This document shows, piece by piece, positions 39,282-49,198 of a stretch of DNA of 64,000 bases (position 1 is its first letter; every line of letters begins with the position of its first letter). The notes beneath the pieces were generated by a model, which saw only the letters and a program-made list of their open reading frames with translations, was not told the DNA's origin and did not search any database. Source of the DNA: Colwellia sp. RSH04 (GTDB taxonomy: Bacteria > Pseudomonadota > Gammaproteobacteria > Enterobacterales > Alteromonadaceae); NCBI RefSeq assembly GCF_003545765.1, contig NZ_QXIO01000013.1:1-64000 (forward strand). The letters are read 5' to 3'. Made by a program: the position numbers and the translations under genes.

Positions 39282-39976
39282 TTGATAATCTAATATCAGT
39301 GAAAAATGTCTCTTTAGAGTATAAATCTAGGATTGGTTTTTTTAAATCTTTTTCTCATAAAGCACTTAATGATATTTCTTTTGACATCAAAAGAGGCGAA
39401 GTATTCGGTGTTTTAGGTGGCAATGGTTCTGGTAAATCAACACTGTTACAAGTATTAGCTGGAATTTTGCAGCCTGATAATGGCAAGGTAATTGTAGATA
39501 GAAGAATAAGTCGATCTTTATTGTCTCTAGGGCTAGGCTTTAACCCTCAATTAACAGGTGAAGATAATGCACTTATAAGCTGTATGTTAAATGGCTATAG
39601 TAAAGAAAACGCAAAGGCTATATTAAAGAAAATAGAAGGGTTCTCTGAGCTAGGTCGTTTTTTTTATCAGCCAGTAAAAACTTATTCGGCCGGCATGAAA
39701 GCAAGGCTAGGGTTTTCTACTGCAGTAATTGCTCATGTTGATGTGTTATTGATAGATGAAGTGTTGAGCGTTGGTGATAATGCTTTCAAATTAAAAGCAC
39801 AGCAAGCGCTTTTGGAAAAAATAAAAGGAGAGCAAACAGTTGTGTTTGTATCTCATAGTGATCAGCAAATAAAAAAAATATGTGACAGATGTATTTGGAT
39901 AGATAATGGTGTTATCTCTGCATATGGAGATACTGATCAGGTAATGTCTGAATATTCAAATAAGCAACAATTTTAA
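39278..39976 (+). CDS. wzt: ABC polysaccharide exporter ATPase (Wzt type, no C-terminal domain)
   Basis: The 232-residue ATPase has Walker [10 protein letters not shown] at 47-55, the ABC signature [11 protein letters not shown] near 137 and Walker [13 protein letters not shown] near 157. It ends shortly after the H-loop, so the C-terminal carbohydrate-binding domain that reads chain-end caps in E. coli O9a Wzt is absent. This is the short, capsule- or Klebsiella-O-antigen-like type. It works with the preceding permease. Confidence 0.9.
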   Translation: MIDNLISVKNVSLEYKSRIGFFKSFSHKALNDISFDIKRGEVFGVLGGNGSGKSTLLQVLAGILQPDNGKVIVDRRISRSLLSLGLGFNPQLTGEDNALISCMLNGYSKENAKAILKKIEGFSELGRFFYQPVKTYSAGMKARLGFSTAVIAHVDVLLIDEVLSVGDNAFKLKAQQALLEKIKGEQTVVFVSHSDQQIKKICDRCIWIDNGVISAYGDTDQVMSEYSNKQQF

Positions 39977-39990
39977 AAATAAGGTTTAAT

Positions 39991-40875
39991 ATGAGTATTA
40001 GAAAAGGAATTATTCTAGCGGGTGGCTCAGGTACTCGTTTATATCCGCTAACTAAAGTGGTAAGTAAACAGTTAATGCCCGTGTATGATAAACCGATGAT
40101 TTTTTATCCATTAGCAACGTTAATGCAATCAGGTATAAAAGACATTTTGGTTATATCTACACCTGAAGAAATTCACCGGTTTGAAAACCTACTTGGTAAT
40201 GGGGAAAATTTTGGCGTACTTATATCATACGCAGTACAACCAAGCCCAGATGGACTAGCGCAAGCGTTTATAATCGCAGAAGATTTTTTAGCTGGTAGTT
40301 CAGCCGCATTGGTTTTAGGTGATAATATGTTTTACGGTCATGATTTAACTAAGTCATTACAAGCTGCAAATAATCAAACATCAGGGGGAACTGTGTTTGG
40401 TTATCATGTGGCGAACCCTTCGTCGTATGGAGTTGTAGAGTTTGACACATGCGGTAAAGCTATTTCGATAGAAGAAAAGCCAGCGCAACCTAAATCAAAT
40501 TATGCAGTGCCTGGATTATACTTTTTCGATAAAAGAGTTGTTGAATTTGCTAAAAATGTTCAGCCATCAGAACGAGGCGAGCTAGAAATTACCGATATCA
40601 TCGATCAATATCTAAAGACAGACGAGCTTCAAGTAGAAATTATGGGCCGTGGTACAGCATGGTTAGATACAGGTACCCATGATGATTTACTTGCTGCCGC
40701 TCAATTCATTGCGACTGTTGAAAAGCGTCAAGGATTGAAAGTCAATTGTCCTGAAGAAATAGCTTATAGAAACGGTTGGATTGACGATGAAAAACTTCGA
40801 GAAATAGCTGCACCATTGAGAAAAAGTGGTTATGGAGAATACTTGTTAAACCTTCTTCAAGAACGTGTATTTTAA
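39991..40875 (+). CDS. rfbA: Glucose-1-phosphate thymidylyltransferase
   Basis: RfbA joins glucose-1-phosphate and dTTP to give dTDP-glucose, the entry step of the rhamnose pathway. The N-terminal [17 protein letters not shown] pyrophosphorylase motif, [11 protein letters not shown] and the LGDNMFYG metal site are intact. 294 residues, standard. AAGG precedes the start. Confidence 0.96.
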   Translation: MSIRKGIILAGGSGTRLYPLTKVVSKQLMPVYDKPMIFYPLATLMQSGIKDILVISTPEEIHRFENLLGNGENFGVLISYAVQPSPDGLAQAFIIAEDFLAGSSAALVLGDNMFYGHDLTKSLQAANNQTSGGTVFGYHVANPSSYGVVEFDTCGKAISIEEKPAQPKSNYAVPGLYFFDKRVVEFAKNVQPSERGELEITDIIDQYLKTDELQVEIMGRGTAWLDTGTHDDLLAAAQFIATVEKRQGLKVNCPEEIAYRNGWIDDEKLREIAAPLRKSGYGEYLLNLLQERVF

Positions 40876-40926
40876 TTCTTTGCTTTTCTTCACTATAGGT
40901 GAAGCAATACTTTTTAGTAGATAGAT

Positions 40927-41472
40927 ATGAAAATTATAGAAACATCCATTCCAGACGTAAAACTGTTAGAGCCAGATGTATTTGGTGATGAACGTGGTTT
41001 CTTTATGGAAACTTTCCGTAAAGATTGGTTTCAAACAGAAGTGGCCAAAGTAGAGTTTGTTCAAGATAATCACTCAAAATCAACAAAAGGTATTCTAAGA
41101 GGTTTACATTATCAGCTTGAACAAACACAAGGGAAATTAGTACGAGTTATTAAAGGTGAAGTGTTTGATGTAGCTGTAGATCTGCGTAAAGACTCTCCTA
41201 CTTTTGGTAAATGGGTGGGGGAGTATTTGAGTGCGGAAAACAAACGTCAATTATGGGTGCCACTAGGTTTTGCTCATGGTTTTTTAGTGACAAGTGATGA
41301 AGCAGAATTTGTTTATAAATGCACCGATTATTACCACCCTGAATCAGAAATTTCAATTGCTTATAATGATAAAGTAATTGCAATCGATTGGCCTTTAACG
41401 GGAACCAACAAACCTTCTTTATCACAAAAAGATCATGAAGGTTTGACTTTTGAGCAGGCACCAAAATTATGA
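40927..41472 (+). CDS. rfbC: dTDP-4-dehydrorhamnose 3,5-epimerase
   Basis: RfbC epimerises dTDP-4-keto-6-deoxyglucose at C3 and C5. The catalytic His in LRGLHYQ and the Tyr in EAEFVYKCTDYYHPE are present, with the DERGFFMETF start of the cupin fold. 181 residues, standard. It overlaps rfbD by 4 bases. Confidence 0.96.
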   Translation: MKIIETSIPDVKLLEPDVFGDERGFFMETFRKDWFQTEVAKVEFVQDNHSKSTKGILRGLHYQLEQTQGKLVRVIKGEVFDVAVDLRKDSPTFGKWVGEYLSAENKRQLWVPLGFAHGFLVTSDEAEFVYKCTDYYHPESEISIAYNDKVIAIDWPLTGTNKPSLSQKDHEGLTFEQAPKL

Positions 41473-42338
41473 TTGTTGTGATAGGTAAGTCAGGACAATT
41501 GGCGAAAGAACTTGCCGATATATCAAATGAGGAGCAGCTTGTTTGTTTAGGCCGTAATGATATTGATATTACTTCAATGAGTTCCATTGAAGAGCAGCTC
41601 GGTAAGCATAAGCCCACTGCTGTTATCAATGCTTCAGCTTATACCGCTGTAGATAAGGCAGAAACAGAAAAAGAGCAAGCTTTCTTGATTAACCATAAAG
41701 CGGTTGAAAATTTAGCAAATTATTGTAAAACGAATAATGTGCATTTTGTCCATGTTTCAACAGATTATGTGTTTAAAGGGGATAAAGGCTCACCTTATTT
41801 GCCTAATGATACTATAGAGCCGCAAGGTGTGTATGGCGCAAGTAAAGCTGCTGGTGAGAGGGCAATTGCAGATATTTGTCCGAATATAAGTTGTATTATT
41901 AGAACATCTTGGGTTTATTCTCAATATGGTAATAACTTTGTGAAAACGATGTTAAAGCTAATGCAAGAGAAAGATGAACTAGGTATTATTTGTGATCAGA
42001 TCGGCTCCCCAACTTGGGCTAAAGGTTTAGCTCATGCATGTGTCAATGCAGCTGAAAATAAAGTTGTTGGTATTCACCACTGGACAGATAGTGGAGTTGC
42101 TTCTTGGTATGACTTTGCTGTTGCTATTCAAGAAATAGGAATTGAACAAGGATTAGTAAAGAAAATAACTTATATTAAACCAATAATGAGTGAAGAATAT
42201 ATTACTGCTGCGAAGCGACCTTCATATAGCGTATTGAATAAATTAAGTAGTTATAAGTATTTTCAATCTGATGTTTTTCATTGGAAGTCTGAGCTCACTA
42301 AAATGATGAATAATCTTGCAGAATTAAAATATGAATAA
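41469..42338 (+). CDS. rfbD: dTDP-4-dehydrorhamnose reductase
   Basis: RfbD reduces the epimerised sugar to dTDP-L-rhamnose with NAD(P)H. Visible are the short Rossmann start VIGKSGQLAKEL, INASAYTAVDKAE, HVSTDYVFKGDKGSPY and YGASKAAGE with the catalytic Tyr-Lys. 289 residues, standard. It completes the four-gene rhamnose set split around the ABC exporter. Confidence 0.96.
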   Translation: MIVVIGKSGQLAKELADISNEEQLVCLGRNDIDITSMSSIEEQLGKHKPTAVINASAYTAVDKAETEKEQAFLINHKAVENLANYCKTNNVHFVHVSTDYVFKGDKGSPYLPNDTIEPQGVYGASKAAGERAIADICPNISCIIRTSWVYSQYGNNFVKTMLKLMQEKDELGIICDQIGSPTWAKGLAHACVNAAENKVVGIHHWTDSGVASWYDFAVAIQEIGIEQGLVKKITYIKPIMSEEYITAAKRPSYSVLNKLSSYKYFQSDVFHWKSELTKMMNNLAELKYE

Positions 42339-42378
42339 TTTGAGTGTTGCTAAATCTATAGAGTGAATGGAGAGGATT

Positions 42379-45300
42379 ATGAGAATAGCATATTTTATTG
42401 TCGGAATGCATCGCTCAGGTACGTCTGCTATTTCAGGTGTTTTAAGTGAAATGGGGGTTGAGTTCGGACCTAATTTAATGGCAGCATCGAAAGATAACCC
42501 TAAAGGTTATTTCGAGAACAATAGAGTACAACAACTCAATGAAAAAATCTTAAATGAGTCCTATTATTCATGGTCTGATTATAACTTTTCTTTAGACAAT
42601 ATTTCTGAGGAATTAAAAGATAAATATATTCAAGAAGCAATGCAAATTATTAATGAGGAGTTTAGCAAATTTGAAACTTTTGCTGTTAAAGATCCACGCT
42701 TTTGCATTTTATTGCCTATATGGACATCGGCATTAGATAGTTTGGGAATTAGTGCTAAATTTATTTTGCCGTTTCGGAATCCTCTTGAGGTATCGGGCTC
42801 TCTTCTTAAAAGGAATAATTTTACAGAGGAAAAGTCATTACTTTTGTGGGCAACTTATTTTTTGTATTCAGAGTTTTACTCAAGAAACTATGAAAGGGTT
42901 TTTGTTAGCTTTGATGAGTTGATTTCATCTAGCAAAAAAGTACAAGATAGACTGTTGAGCTTTATAGGGAATTCTGAACATCCTGAAAAGCTTAAAAAGG
43001 GTTTTATTGAACCAGCTTTAAGACACCATAAAATGGATTTTGTCGATAAAGATGTTAATTACCCTTCTTTTCTAAGTATATGCTTTACAATTGTGAAAAG
43101 CAGGGCGTTTGAAGTAGAAAAATTTAATCTAGCTTTAAATTCTTTAAAAATGCATATGACATACTTTTTCAATAAAGAGCAACATGATTCTAATTATAAG
43201 ATCTTTTTGGACAGAAAAAGGTATCAAGTCTTAAAGGATGATTTCTACAGTAAATGGCAAATGGAAAGTGCTGTAAAAGAGCACTACAAAGAAAAGTATT
43301 TAAAGATGGAAAATGGAATGAAAGATGAAGTGGAAGAGTTAAAAAAGCTCATTGTAAAACAAAGTAGTAACTTGCTAGCTTTACAAAAAAAGAAAGATGA
43401 AAATTTACTCTCTCTCTTTGCAGAGTCTAATGTAAATATTGCACAAATAACAGAACAAATATCTGATAAGAATAATGTAATAACTAAAGTACAAGGAGAG
43501 TTATCGGCTTTTAGTAATAAAATAGAAGAATTAACTCAATCACAGACTCGTAGTTTAGTCAGAAATGATATGTTAATTGAAAGTTTCGAACGTATAAATA
43601 AGAAGTATGATCAAAATGTTTCAATAAAAAATGAACGAGACGTTGAAAGTATAAGATTAAGTATTCGTTCGCTTGGCGATGAGCTAAAAACTATTCAGGA
43701 AGAAATAATACTATCAAAAGAACATTTTACGGTGTGCTCAAAAGGTAATCAGAATCAAGCTGATGAATTGAAAAAGTCACATAATGAACTCAAAAACTCG
43801 ATAGATGAAAACCGCCGATATTTAAAGGATATTACAGCAAAACTGGTTGCTAAAAATGTAAAAGTAACAAATGATATTGAAGTGTTTAGAGCTAATGTTA
43901 GAAGATTTAATATTTTATATAGTAAAACGATAAAAAAAGTATTATCTAAATCTTTTTCAAGTTTTATAAAAAATGCTTTTAACCCTAGCCGATATGTTGA
44001 CATAAACAATAAATTTAATCGAGTGCCTATTAATTTTATTGAACGATTTGACTCAAGTAAATACTTGGATATTAATTATGATGTAGCCGAAGCTATTGAA
44101 CAAGGCGAGTTAAGCTGTGCTTTAGAACACTTTATACTTCATGGATACGAAGAAGTATTTTCTGGAAAGAGAAAGCTTCACTTTAAAATTCCATTTTATG
44201 AGGTTAAAACTGAAGACAAGGATATACAAAATAAATTTCTTGAATATAATAAATTTTTAGGAATGTGTTATGAAAACCTAGCAGACTCAAAAAAGATAAG
44301 TATAGTGAATACTTATGATGATGAAAAGCTCTTAGAACAATCCGCTACAGAGTCCCCTCAAGCTACTATAGATATAATTTTACCTGTCTATAATGCCTTA
44401 GAAGATGTTAAAAACTGTTTAAATTCATTATATGAGCATAAATCGCTAAATTTTAACTTAATTGTTATTGATGATTGTAGTGAAAAAGAAACACAATTGT
44501 ATTTAGAAAGTGAATCAGTTAGCCGTGGATTTTATTTGCAAAGGAATGAAATTAATCTGAGATTTACAAAAACTGTAAATAAAGGATTCGAAAAGTCCAA
44601 AGGAGATTATATTGTTTTATTAAATAGCGACACAATAGTTACACCCCGTTGGATTGATAAAATAATGCAATGTTTTGCAAGTGACCCAAATATAGGCATC
44701 GTCGGTCCATTATCAAATGCCGCAAGTTGGCAAACTGTCCCTATTCAAAAGGATAAAGAAACCAATGATTGGTTAGTTAATAAAATTCCAAGTGGTTATA
44801 CGATAAATGATATGGGGTTGTTAGTTGAAAAACTCTCTTCTTGCAGGTATCCAGTGGTTCCATCAGTTAATGGTTTTTGTTATGTAATTAAACGTGAGGT
44901 CATTGATTGTATAGGTGTTTTAGATGTCGAATACTTCCCGACTGGTTATGGTGAAGAGGATGATTTTTCAATAAGAGCTAGTAATGCTGGTTTTAAGAGT
45001 GCTATTGCTGATGATACCTACGTGTTTCATGCTAAGTCAAAGAGTTACACGCATGAGGTGCGTAAAGTGCTAACTAAGGGGGGGCGAAAGTCTCTTGATG
45101 CAAAGCATGGCGCAAAAAGAATTAAAAAATTAATTAGTGATTGGATTGAAGAAAAAGAGTTACCAATAATAGCGAAGCATATTGAGTCATATATGCATAC
45201 CGCAACTAATAATAAAAAAGTTGTATATACTGCTGTTTTTGGTAATTACGACGAAGTAAGAAACCCTGAGTATGTGAATGAAGATTGGGATTATGTTTGC

Positions 45301-46581
45301 TTTACAGATAATTTAGACTTGAAGTCTGATGTATTTGAAATCAAGTACGTAAAAGCTATTTTTGAAAATCCAACAAAAAATGCTCGTTTGATTAAAGTCA
45401 TGCCACACTTATTTTTGGTTAATTATGAGTATTCATTGTGGATTGACGGAAATATTAAACTAAGAGGTAGAAACATTGAGGAATTGGTTTCTAAGGGGTT
45501 TGCACACTCAATTGCTTTGCATAAGCACTCTGCTAGGGATTGTGTTTTTGAAGAAGGAAAAGCTTGCATTATTGGAAAGAAAGATACGGAAGCAAAAATA
45601 CTAGCTCAACTAGAAAGTTATCGTCAGCAAGGGATGCCTGAGAAATTTGGAATGGTTGAAACAGCGGAGGTGTTTAGAAAACACGATGAACACTCTAAAA
45701 AATTAAATGAACTCTGGTGGAGTGAAATTGATAAACATACCATAAGGGATCAACTTGCTTTTAACTTTGTTTGTTGGAAAAATAACATCAATTTTTCTAT
45801 TTTAGACGGAAGTGCTTGGCTTGATGGGTATTTTCAAATTTATAAACATGGTATTTCACTTTCAAGAAATACAGCTAAGGTCGCTATTGCTGTCTTTGAC
45901 GACAATCAAGGTGAACTTTTAAATCGATTGAAAAGAATTAAACAATATACAGCAGGGCAGGCTTTTGATGTTATAGTGGTAGGGACATCCCCTTTTGAAG
46001 AAGATTTCGAACATTCGCTTAATGAACTGTTTCCTCATGCTTTAATCCACTCATTAGTTAACGAAAAACTTGATGCAAACCTTATTAATAAAGTAGTTAA
46101 AGTGTTCGATTATGATTATATCTGCTTTATGAATAGTGGTTTTGAGACCGTGAATTCTGATTGGCTATCGTCTTTAGTCTCAGGTATAGACAGCAATGAA
46201 AATGTAACTATAGCTTCACCTTTAACTTTAAATCCAGATTACTCCATTCAAACTTCAGGTTTAAAATTAAAGTTTAAGAAAGGAAAGCTTAACTCAATTG
46301 TTAAAATAAACAAGTACATTGGAGATAGCTACGTACATGCGATTCATAGTGATTGCTTTATCGTTGATACAAAAGAAGCGTGCTCGACAAAATTTAAAAA
46401 ACACCCATTGCTGGAACAAACTCTTTCAGATTTCTCGTTGCGGCAGTTGATAAAAGGAAATAAAGTGAAAACTATTAGCGAAAGCCAAGTTATGTATACT
46501 TCGTATAAAGCCTCTCTTTTAGAGCTCGATGCAGTTATAAAGTGTTTCCAAAATGAAACTCCCGCAAGCTTTAGATTATAA
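42379..46581 (+). CDS. Giant multidomain sulfotransferase / glycosyltransferase
   Basis: This 1400-residue protein appears to join, in order: an N-terminal sulfotransferase-like domain (about 1-210) with the P-loop GMHRSGTSA and PKGYFENNRV; a long coiled coil (about 310-510); an FDSSKYLDINYDVAEA module (about 557), a short motif common in large bacterial glycosyltransferases; a GT2 domain (about 660-920) with ILPVYNA, IDDCS and the LNSDT acidic motif; a DUF616-like domain (about 944-1150; YTAVFGNYDEV, LWIDGNIKL); and a weaker GT2-like C-terminus. The start at 42379 follows GGAGAGG by three bases; the ATG at 42367 lies inside that site. No membrane helix is evident, so it probably acts at the inner-membrane face. 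The exact reactions are unknown. Confidence 0.82.
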   Translation: MRIAYFIVGMHRSGTSAISGVLSEMGVEFGPNLMAASKDNPKGYFENNRVQQLNEKILNESYYSWSDYNFSLDNISEELKDKYIQEAMQIINEEFSKFETFAVKDPRFCILLPIWTSALDSLGISAKFILPFRNPLEVSGSLLKRNNFTEEKSLLLWATYFLYSEFYSRNYERVFVSFDELISSSKKVQDRLLSFIGNSEHPEKLKKGFIEPALRHHKMDFVDKDVNYPSFLSICFTIVKSRAFEVEKFNLALNSLKMHMTYFFNKEQHDSNYKIFLDRKRYQVLKDDFYSKWQMESAVKEHYKEKYLKMENGMKDEVEELKKLIVKQSSNLLALQKKKDENLLSLFAESNVNIAQITEQISDKNNVITKVQGELSAFSNKIEELTQSQTRSLVRNDMLIESFERINKKYDQNVSIKNERDVESIRLSIRSLGDELKTIQEEIILSKEHFTVCSKGNQNQADELKKSHNELKNSIDENRRYLKDITAKLVAKNVKVTNDIEVFRANVRRFNILYSKTIKKVLSKSFSSFIKNAFNPSRYVDINNKFNRVPINFIERFDSSKYLDINYDVAEAIEQGELSCALEHFILHGYEEVFSGKRKLHFKIPFYEVKTEDKDIQNKFLEYNKFLGMCYENLADSKKISIVNTYDDEKLLEQSATESPQATIDIILPVYNALEDVKNCLNSLYEHKSLNFNLIVIDDCSEKETQLYLESESVSRGFYLQRNEINLRFTKTVNKGFEKSKGDYIVLLNSDTIVTPRWIDKIMQCFASDPNIGIVGPLSNAASWQTVPIQKDKETNDWLVNKIPSGYTINDMGLLVEKLSSCRYPVVPSVNGFCYVIKREVIDCIGVLDVEYFPTGYGEEDDFSIRASNAGFKSAIADDTYVFHAKSKSYTHEVRKVLTKGGRKSLDAKHGAKRIKKLISDWIEEKELPIIAKHIESYMHTATNNKKVVYTAVFGNYDEVRNPEYVNEDWDYVCFTDNLDLKSDVFEIKYVKAIFENPTKNARLIKVMPHLFLVNYEYSLWIDGNIKLRGRNIEELVSKGFAHSIALHKHSARDCVFEEGKACIIGKKDTEAKILAQLESYRQQGMPEKFGMVETAEVFRKHDEHSKKLNELWWSEIDKHTIRDQLAFNFVCWKNNINFSILDGSAWLDGYFQIYKHGISLSRNTAKVAIAVFDDNQGELLNRLKRIKQYTAGQAFDVIVVGTSPFEEDFEHSLNELFPHALIHSLVNEKLDANLINKVVKVFDYDYICFMNSGFETVNSDWLSSLVSGIDSNENVTIASPLTLNPDYSIQTSGLKLKFKKGKLNSIVKINKYIGDSYVHAIHSDCFIVDTKEACSTKFKKHPLLEQTLSDFSLRQLIKGNKVKTISESQVMYTSYKASLLELDAVIKCFQNETPASFRL

Positions 46582-46594
46582 TAAAGGTGCCTCT

Positions 46595-47371
46595 ATGAAA
46601 CCGAATTTAACAGTGTTTGGAACATGCCGAGTTTATGAGCCTTGCAAATTATTAGAAGATGATAATTATTTAACTCTTAACAATAAAATGGTTTATGGGT
46701 ACACGCATACAACTAAAGAGTTGCTACAAATGTTAAAGCTCTTGGATGATGATTTTGAATGTGAAGGGCTACTATTAGAGTTATTGATTAAAAACATAGA
46801 ACACTTTGAGTACTCTAGAAATAAAAATTTTGAAGAGAGTGATTCAGTTATTATAGAGGTGAGCTCGATTAGATTATTCAGTGTAAATGGCATTTATCTG
46901 AGAAGTAATCTTTTATTTGCCTTTATAAAGTCATCTATTGCTGATTGTGAAATATTTTGGAAAGATTTAATTTCTCAAAGGTTAAGGTCTATAGGTGAAT
47001 ACACTCTAGTAAAAGAGTTATCACAAGAGGAACTTACGATTTTAGAGAATGTTAAATCAGAAATACAAACTAAAGAAAGTTTCTTATCTGATTTAGAGGA
47101 AATATACAAGTATATAAATATAAATCAAAAGGTTACTTTTGTGTCACACTTTGATATGAAAGTAAGAAACTCCGATGTAAGGGTTCCCGAAAGAGTGCTA
47201 ATCAAAGAATGGCTATCGGAATTTTCTGATAAAGTGTACTCGACTTTTTTCAATCCTCGATTTCTACTTGAAGAATATGGATACGAAAAGGGATTACTTG
47301 ACAATGCTCACTATACAAAAGAGTTTGAGAAAGAACTGTCAAAATTATATTTAGACCTCATACTTAACTAG
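46595..47371 (+). CDS. Putative SGNH/GSCFA-like hydrolase of the polysaccharide cluster
   Basis: The 258-residue protein has no signal peptide. Its N-terminal LTVFGTCRVYEP and C-terminal LLDNAHYTKEF recall the GDS/GSCFA block I and D-x-x-H block V of SGNH hydrolases, though the nucleophile would be Thr or Cys rather than Ser. It may modify acyl groups on the glycan, but this is a guess from motifs. The start at 46595 has AAAGG upstream; the frame opens earlier, at 46553, inside the preceding gene. Confidence 0.5.
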   Translation: MKPNLTVFGTCRVYEPCKLLEDDNYLTLNNKMVYGYTHTTKELLQMLKLLDDDFECEGLLLELLIKNIEHFEYSRNKNFEESDSVIIEVSSIRLFSVNGIYLRSNLLFAFIKSSIADCEIFWKDLISQRLRSIGEYTLVKELSQEELTILENVKSEIQTKESFLSDLEEIYKYININQKVTFVSHFDMKVRNSDVRVPERVLIKEWLSEFSDKVYSTFFNPRFLLEEYGYEKGLLDNAHYTKEFEKELSKLYLDLILN

Positions 47372-47464
47372 GTAAGGTTAAGTATTTATTGCATTTATAA
47401 AATTAAAATTTAAGTGGTTTAAATATACAAGTTATTTAGGTTTATCTAAAAAGGTACGTATTAA

Positions 47465-48196
47465 GTGCATAATAAAGGCTGTAATAAAGGCTTTGTTCAC
47501 AATGAAGCTCGGATATATAAGGGGTTGTATCTCCCTTTAAATCGAACAAACGAATCACTCTCAAATGACGTGGATTATATTCAGTCATCTATCGAACAGG
47601 TGAATTCGTTGAGTCACTTTTGCTCAATATCAAAAACTACTCGATTGTTAGATTTTGGTTGTGGGCAAGGGAGGCTTTCAAATGGATTCTTGGCCAGCAA
47701 AACTGAAATTGCTCGTTATATTGGAGTTGATACCAGCCTGGAGTCAATTAACTGGTGTGTTAACTGGATTGAAAAATATCACTCAAATTTTAAATTCCTT
47801 CATGTACCTGCTTATAACGCTCGTTATAACCCAGAAGAAAAGATGTATCAACCATTGCCGTTCGAGGAAAATACTTTCGATCTAGTGTTTTTAAATAGTG
47901 TTTTTTCGCATATGCTCACAGCTGATATAAGGTTTTATTTAGAACAGTTCAAAAGAGTGCTCTCTTCTGGGGGGTATGTTTATTTAACTGCGTTTATTGA
48001 GGATGATGTTCCACATGAAGAAGAGAACCCAGAAGGGTATTTAGGTAGAAAATCTAAAGGAGCTCTTCATAGAGTTAGATTTCAAAAAAATTACTTTTTA
48101 TCTTTAGTTAGAGAGTTTGGTTTTACAGTTATTGAATTCAAACATCAATACATTACTAGAACATGCCAGTCTGTAGTTATCCTAAAAAGAAACTAA
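47465..48196 (+). CDS. Class I SAM-dependent methyltransferase
   Basis: The 243-residue soluble protein has the SAM-binding motif I RLLDFGCGQGRLS near 61, an acidic motif II at YIGVDTS, and motif IV FDLVFLNSVFSHM. It probably O-methylates a sugar of the surface glycan. It starts at GTG with AAGG 12 bases upstream; the codon before is a stop, so no longer form exists. Confidence 0.82.
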   Translation: MHNKGCNKGFVHNEARIYKGLYLPLNRTNESLSNDVDYIQSSIEQVNSLSHFCSISKTTRLLDFGCGQGRLSNGFLASKTEIARYIGVDTSLESINWCVNWIEKYHSNFKFLHVPAYNARYNPEEKMYQPLPFEENTFDLVFLNSVFSHMLTADIRFYLEQFKRVLSSGGYVYLTAFIEDDVPHEEENPEGYLGRKSKGALHRVRFQKNYFLSLVREFGFTVIEFKHQYITRTCQSVVILKRN

Positions 48197-48217
48197 TCAA
48201 CAAAAAATTAGCCTATT

Positions 48218-49156
48218 ATGAATTTACCTATAAATTTCATTCATATTCCTAAAACAGCAGGAACGAGTTTTAGGGTTGCACTTGAAAAAAAATATGGTTC
48301 CAAAAATATTCTTCGAGATTATACACCTAGAGCTGCTGAAACAAGTAAAAAAGTGAAAGAAATTATTTATTCTCATGACGATTTTTATGCTTTAAAGTTG
48401 CTTCTTTCGAGCCGGAATTTTGTAGCAATAGCAGGACATTACTTTGCTGAAAAATATTCCAAGATAATACCTGTATCAGAAATGGTTGCGTTCGTTAGAG
48501 AGCCTGTTTCTAGAATTATATCAGAGCATAATCACTTTATTCGGCATGCTGGTTATCAGAAAAGCCTTATTGAATTTGCTCAAGAAAAAATTAATATAAA
48601 TAAACAGAGTCGCTACCTGCAAGGTATTCCTTATACAGCTATAGGGCTAGTTGGAGTAACAGAGTATTACAGTGAATCTATTAATTTATTTAATAAAATA
48701 TATAAAAAAAACATCGTAGAATTTAGGGATAATCAAGGTCCAAATGGGCCCGGAAAGTCAATAGTTACTATTGATAATGATATAATCGATGAGATTAAAA
48801 GGCTTAATATAGATGATATTGTTTTGTATGAAAAATTAGTTGCCTTACATAAGCAAAGGATAAAATTTTTTAAAGCAAGACAAGATTTTACTTATGGTGG
48901 GTATAAAATTGTTGGTGGTAGAATTGAAGGCTGGGCATATCAAGCTAATAATAATAAAGCTCTTACGATCGAAATCTTTAAGAGTAAACTTAAAGTTTGT
49001 GAATTAACTTCAAATAAATATAATTTAGAGTTAGCTCAATTAGGTAGCCCAAGAAGTGGTTATATTGGCTTTTATTATAACTTGAAGAAAAGTGAGTATA
49101 AAGCAGAGTTTATATGTGTAGTTAAAGAAACAGGTCAAAGGTTATCACTTATATGA
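48218..49156 (+). CDS. Sulfotransferase-family protein with C-terminal beta domain
   Basis: The PAPS 5'-phosphosulfate loop IHIPKTAGTSF is at residues 6-16 and the 3'-phosphate motif FVREPVSRIISEHNHF near 90, the pattern of the heparan-type (Sulfotransfer_2) family. The last 85 residues (GGYKIVGGRIEGWAYQ onward) form a separate beta-rich module of a kind also found at ends of bacterial glycosyltransferases. It is predicted to sulfate a glycan residue. No PAPS-synthesis genes are in the window. Confidence 0.82.
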   Translation: MNLPINFIHIPKTAGTSFRVALEKKYGSKNILRDYTPRAAETSKKVKEIIYSHDDFYALKLLLSSRNFVAIAGHYFAEKYSKIIPVSEMVAFVREPVSRIISEHNHFIRHAGYQKSLIEFAQEKININKQSRYLQGIPYTAIGLVGVTEYYSESINLFNKIYKKNIVEFRDNQGPNGPGKSIVTIDNDIIDEIKRLNIDDIVLYEKLVALHKQRIKFFKARQDFTYGGYKIVGGRIEGWAYQANNNKALTIEIFKSKLKVCELTSNKYNLELAQLGSPRSGYIGFYYNLKKSEYKAEFICVVKETGQRLSLI

Positions 49157-49198
49157 CTTTAGATAAAATCAAAAGATGATCAAATTAGGAAATTAATT

